Positions 61,112 to 64,000 of a stretch of DNA of 64,000 nucleotides are shown here, piece after piece. Under the pieces are notes generated by a model. The model had not been told where the DNA came from and did no database searches. It saw only the letters and a list, made by a program, of their open reading frames with translations. This DNA comes from Acidobacteriota bacterium (GTDB lineage: Bacteria; Acidobacteriota; Vicinamibacteria; Vicinamibacterales; JAHECP01). The stretch is from NCBI GenBank assembly GCA_024641665.1, contig JAHECP010000005.1, positions 21,005-85,004 on the forward strand. Reading direction: 5' to 3'. Position numbers and translations under genes: made by a program. Each line of letters begins with the position of its first letter. The stretch's first letter is position 1.

Positions 61112-61384
61112 CTAGACGTGGAACCCGCGGCCGCTCGCGTGCGTCATCTTGCGCAGCGTCCGCGCCAGCGCGATGCCCGCCACCGGCCCGGCCGCGAGAC
61201 CCACCAGGTGGAAGGGCTCGCCGGTGATCGCCGTGAGCATCTGGCTGAGCACGAGCAGCCCGACGACCGCGCCCACCAGACCGCCGAAGACGACGTCGAC
61301 GACCCACCAGGCCACCATCGTCAGCGTCCCATGGCAGACATGATGTGCCGTCAAGGCCCCGCCGCAACGCGCGCAGGTGGACAT
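61112..61384 (-). CDS. Small membrane protein with N-terminal zinc-ribbon motif (90 aa)
   Basis: Starts MSTCARCGGALTAHHVCHGT, so a CxxC pair and an HHxC group could bind zinc, and continues with two membrane segments (VVDVVFGGLVGAVVGLLVL; FHLVGLAAGPVAGIALA). GGAG lies 7 bases before this ATG. An upstream extension would add a second Cys pair (CRCLEC). The function is unknown. Confidence 0.5.
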   Translation of the reverse strand: MSTCARCGGALTAHHVCHGTLTMVAWWVVDVVFGGLVGAVVGLLVLSQMLTAITGEPFHLVGLAAGPVAGIALARTLRKMTHASGRGFHV

Positions 61385-61659
61385 GCCGCACTCCAGACAA
61401 CGACAAAAATCCAGTGGTTTGTCAAGCAAGAGCTCTGCCGTCGCCCGGCCCGACATCGACCTATCTAAGATACTGACATTACACACGTTAGCGGCATGGC
61501 CGGCATCTGGAGGCCGAGCCTTCGCTCACGAAAGCGCGGCCCGGGTACCATTTCGGCACAGCAGGGAGGGCGGAGCAGAGGCGAGAGGGCGGACGGCCCG
61601 TGCGTGCAGGCGGTCCCGGATGCCACCGATACTAGTACGGACGACACCGGAGGGCGACC

Positions 61660-62055
61660 ATGCCGCAGCGCCGGCGCCTCGTGCTCGTGGTCGAAGACGA
61701 TGAGGCCATCCGCGGCCCCCTGGAGAAATTCCTGCGGCTGCACGGCTTCGACGTCGCGTCGGCCGCGACGGCCGACGACGCGCTCGGTCTGGTGGCGAGC
61801 CGCCCGCCCGACGCGGCCATCGTGGATCTCCGGCTGCCGCAGGGGTCGGGGCGCGACGTAGTCGTGTCGATCCCGCCGCCGACGCCGGTCGTGATCTTCT
61901 CGGCGGTGCCGCACGACTCGGACGGGCTCGAGCGGCTGCGCCCGCACACGCGCGTCATCCTGAAGCCGTTCTCGCTCGTGATGCTCGTTGAAACGGTGAA
62001 GAAGATGCTGGGTGAGGCGGCCAGCCTCCGTCAAGGCTACGGCGGCCCGCCGTAG
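61660..62055 (+). CDS. Response-regulator receiver-domain protein (131 aa)
   Basis: Stand-alone CheY-like receiver. The acidic pair VVEDDEAI near residue 13, the phospho-acceptor Asp in AAIVDLRLPQGSG near residue 56, the Ser/Thr in VVIFSA near residue 79 and the Lys in RVILKPFS near residue 108 are all present. There is no output domain. GGAGGG precedes the ATG. No histidine kinase is nearby, so it probably works with a distant sensor. Confidence 0.85.
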   Translation: MPQRRRLVLVVEDDEAIRGPLEKFLRLHGFDVASAATADDALGLVASRPPDAAIVDLRLPQGSGRDVVVSIPPPTPVVIFSAVPHDSDGLERLRPHTRVILKPFSLVMLVETVKKMLGEAASLRQGYGGPP

Positions 62056-62074
62056 CTTCAGCAAAGACGGGGGC

Positions 62075-62091
62075 CCGGGGCGGAGCCCCGG
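62075..62091. terminator. GC-rich hairpin between convergent genes
   Basis: CCGGGGC and GCCCCGG form a 7-bp stem with a GGA loop, followed by TTAATT. It could end transcription of the receiver gene or, in the other direction, of the arginase-family gene. Confidence 0.4.
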
Positions 62092-62096
62092 TTAAT

Positions 62097-63005
62097 TCAG
62101 AGGATGTCCTGGCCGAGCGCCGAGAGCGCCAGCTCGGTGCCGAGCCGCGCGGTCGAGTTGCGGACGTCGAGGATCGGGTTGACCTCCACCAGGTCGAGCG
62201 CGATCAGCCGGCCCGAGTCCGCCACGGTTTCCATCACCATGTGCGCTTCGCGGTAGTCGAGGCCGCCCCTGACGGGCGTGCCGACGCCGGGCGCCACCGC
62301 GGGGTCGCACGCGTCGAGGTCGAACGACACGTGGATGCCCGCGGTGCCCGCCGACGCGATCTCGACGGCGCGCTCGGCGCACGCGGCGATGCCCAGCCGA
62401 TCGATGTCCTTCATGGTCAGCACGTGCACGCCCGACTCGCGGACGCGCCCCTTCTCGGGCGCGTCGAGGTTGCGCAGGCCGATGATCACGGTGGACTCGG
62501 GCCGGACCTTCGGCGCGAAGCCGCCGATGCCCGCGAGCTCGGCGGGTTCGGCGCCGAGCAGCGCCGCGAGCGGCATGCCGTGCACGTTGCCGCTGGCGCT
62601 CGTCGCGGGCGTGTTCATGTCGCCGTGCGCGTCCACCCAGATGAGGCCCACGGTCCGGTCCTGGCGGCGCGCGTGCTCGGCCGACGCGGCCACCGAGCCC
62701 GCCGCGAGGCTGTGGTCGCCGCCGAGAATGATCGGCAGCGCGTCCTTCTCGAGCGTGGCGAGCGCGATCTGGTAGAGCCGCTGGCACACGCGCGCGATCT
62801 CCCTGACGTAGCGCTTGCGGGGATCGCCGGCGGCCTTGGTCTCCTGGATGGGCACGACGAGGTCGCCGCGATCGACGACGGCGGCGCCAAGCGTCGCGAT
62901 GCGGGTGTCGAGGCCGGCGATGCGGAACGCCGACGGGCCCATGTCCACGCCGCGTCGTCCGCCGCCGAGATCGAGCGGCACGCCGATGATGTGGATGGGA
63001 CGCAT
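62097..63005 (-). CDS. rocF: Arginase/ureohydrolase-family enzyme (302 aa)
   Basis: Binuclear Mn hydrolase that probably splits L-arginine into ornithine and urea. All signature motifs are present: GGDHS near residue 98, WVDAHGDMN near residue 122 and [14 protein letters not shown] near residue 230. It also has GMPLAALLG after the second motif and the arginase-type [11 protein letters not shown] near residue 275. The ATG at 63005 fits the typical start ([20 protein letters not shown]), although no strong ribosome site is visible. An agmatinase-like specificity is less likely given the arginase-type loops. Confidence 0.88.
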   Translation of the reverse strand: MRPIHIIGVPLDLGGGRRGVDMGPSAFRIAGLDTRIATLGAAVVDRGDLVVPIQETKAAGDPRKRYVREIARVCQRLYQIALATLEKDALPIILGGDHSLAAGSVAASAEHARRQDRTVGLIWVDAHGDMNTPATSASGNVHGMPLAALLGAEPAELAGIGGFAPKVRPESTVIIGLRNLDAPEKGRVRESGVHVLTMKDIDRLGIAACAERAVEIASAGTAGIHVSFDLDACDPAVAPGVGTPVRGGLDYREAHMVMETVADSGRLIALDLVEVNPILDVRNSTARLGTELALSALGQDIL

Positions 63006-63178
63006 GGGAAGAGGACGCGCGCCTTCGACGCGCGTCCAGACTGTATCACGGCAACCGGGATTTGACGAAAACTGTAAGCTTTTGTTATTCTGTGACTTGC
63101 AGTTATTCATGAGCGGCACGCGCCACCCGCCCGGCGGCGGGGCGTGCAGAGGAATGTCGTCCTTGGCAAGGAGCGGTC

Positions 63179-63400
63179 ATGAAGCGGTTTGAGGTCGGGG
63201 CGCGCGTGGTCGATCCCACCTACGGGTTCGGATCCGTCGTGGCGGTCGAGGACGCGTACACTCGCGTGCAGTTCGACGAGCACGGCGAGAAGAAATTCCT
63301 CACGAGCCTGTCGAAGCTGGAGCTGAGCGACGAGCCGCTGCCTCCGCCCTCGGCACGGCGGAAGGCGCGCCGCAAGAAGAAGGCGACGGCCGAGGCGTAA
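63179..63400 (+). CDS. Small Tudor/KOW-like protein (73 aa)
   Basis: MKRFEVGARVVDPTYGFGSV is the pattern of the small beta-barrel found at the C-terminus of PcrA/UvrD helicases and in related DNA- or RNA-polymerase-binding proteins (G-x-R-V-x-H-P-x-Y-G-x-G-x-V). A Lys/Arg-rich tail (ARRKARRKKKA) suggests nucleic-acid contact. AAGGAG lies 6 bases before the ATG. Confidence 0.7.
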   Translation: MKRFEVGARVVDPTYGFGSVVAVEDAYTRVQFDEHGEKKFLTSLSKLELSDEPLPPPSARRKARRKKKATAEA

Positions 63401-63407
63401 GGCCGCG

Positions 63408-64000
63408 CTACGCTCCACCGCCCGCGGCGGCGACGATCCGGCGGGCGGTGGCCCTACCATCCTCGATGCAGTCGGGGATTCCGGTTCCGCGAAACCCGCT
63501 TCCCGTCACGAACAGACCCGGCAGCCGGGCGAGGTGCGCCTCGACGCGTCCCATGCGCTCGAGATGTCCCACGATGTGCTGCGCGTTGGCCCGGGGCCAG
63601 CGGTAGACGCGCGCGAGCGACGGCGCGCCCTCGATGCGGAGCAGGCGCGACAGATCGCCGTGCGCGAGGGCGACGAGCGCGTCGTCGTCGAGCTCGGCGC
63701 GCTCGGGGCTGCGCATGCCGCCGACGAACGCGCGCAGCAGCACGTGCCCCGCGGGCGCGCGGCCCGGCCACTTCGACGACACCCACGACGCCGCCATGAT
63801 CCGCAGGTCGGTCTCGACGCGCGGCACGACGAAGCCGCTGCCGTCGAGCGGATGGCCGACGCGCGCGCGCGGGTAGCCCAGGGCCACCGTGCACGTCGAG
63901 GCGTAAGGGACCGCCCGGCAGAGCGCGGCGAGGCCGGCGTCGATCGGGGCGGTGAGGTCCGCGGCGACGTAGGCGGGCACCGCCAGCACGACGGCGCGCG
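63408..64000 (-). CDS. hemG: Protoporphyrinogen oxidase, 3' part (gene continues past the window)
   Basis: FAD-dependent heme-biosynthesis enzyme; only the last ~197 residues are inside the window. Typical PPOX segments: VALGYPRA, GSGFVVPRVETDLRIMAASW, VSSKWPGRAPAGHVLLRAFV, YRWPRANAQHIVGHLERM and the C-terminal FAD-binding GLFVTGSGFRGTGIPDCIED. The start codon lies beyond position 64000. Confidence 0.88.
   Translation of the reverse strand, partial: RAVVLAVPAYVAADLTAPIDAGLAALCRAVPYASTCTVALGYPRARVGHPLDGSGFVVPRVETDLRIMAASWVSSKWPGRAPAGHVLLRAFVGGMRSPERAELDDDALVALAHGDLSRLLRIEGAPSLARVYRWPRANAQHIVGHLERMGRVEAHLARLPGLFVTGSGFRGTGIPDCIEDGRATARRIVAAAGGGA

Overview
The window is GC-rich bacterial chromosome. 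Several traits suggest a soil Acidobacteriota, most likely the Vicinamibacteria lineage, although this is inferred without a marker-gene search. They are an 'orphan' duplicated FtsX/MacB permease of the ADOP type, an Oar-like TonB receptor with no SusD partner, a large secreted BNR-repeat protein, many secreted peptidases, and a high load of small lipocalin-like secreted proteins.

Region 1 (0-20 kb) holds mostly single genes: a kinase-fold protein, a BNR/VPS10-like secreted protein, a cytidylate-kinase-like protein, the ADOP permease, a FecR/PsbP-like multidomain protein, a probably inactive papain-fold protein, an alpha/beta hydrolase and a secreted M20 peptidase. The gaps between them are a graveyard. 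They contain relics of an IS481 transposase, GIY-YIG nucleases, a duplicated tail of the BNR gene, and copies of intergenic repeats.

Region 2 (20.2-24.8 kb) is an insertion-sequence island. It holds a frameshifted IS30 relic, an IS3-type element with a clear -1 slippery heptamer and a broken OrfA, and an intact IS1634-type element.

Region 3 (24.9-57.0 kb) is the most interesting part: a sugar-utilisation locus. One operon on the minus strand encodes a fucose-isomerase-type enzyme, an FGGY kinase and a class II aldolase. A second operon on the plus strand encodes an M19 dipeptidase, another fucose-isomerase-type enzyme, a ribulokinase-type kinase, a secreted M24 peptidase, a DUF6786-type protein, an atypical FucP-type permease and a GH3-type hydrolase. 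It is followed by a TonB receptor and three secreted DUF2961 (GH172) proteins, two of them fused to HEAT repeats. Two LacI-family regulators are present. At least four promoters in the locus carry or adjoin the same operator-like sequence (GTAAACGATTAC-like). Together the genes could take up and break down a furanose-containing glycan and feed D-arabinose (or L-fucose) into central metabolism. A D-arabinan-type substrate is my preferred, unproven reading.

Region 4 (57-64 kb) contains a repeat cluster and a transposase/bactofilin chimera relic, tRNA-Glu and tRNA-Lys genes, a secreted D-aminopeptidase, a broken GT39-type glycosyltransferase, a lipoprotein, a receiver domain, an arginase-family enzyme, a small Tudor-like protein and the 3' part of protoporphyrinogen oxidase running off the edge.
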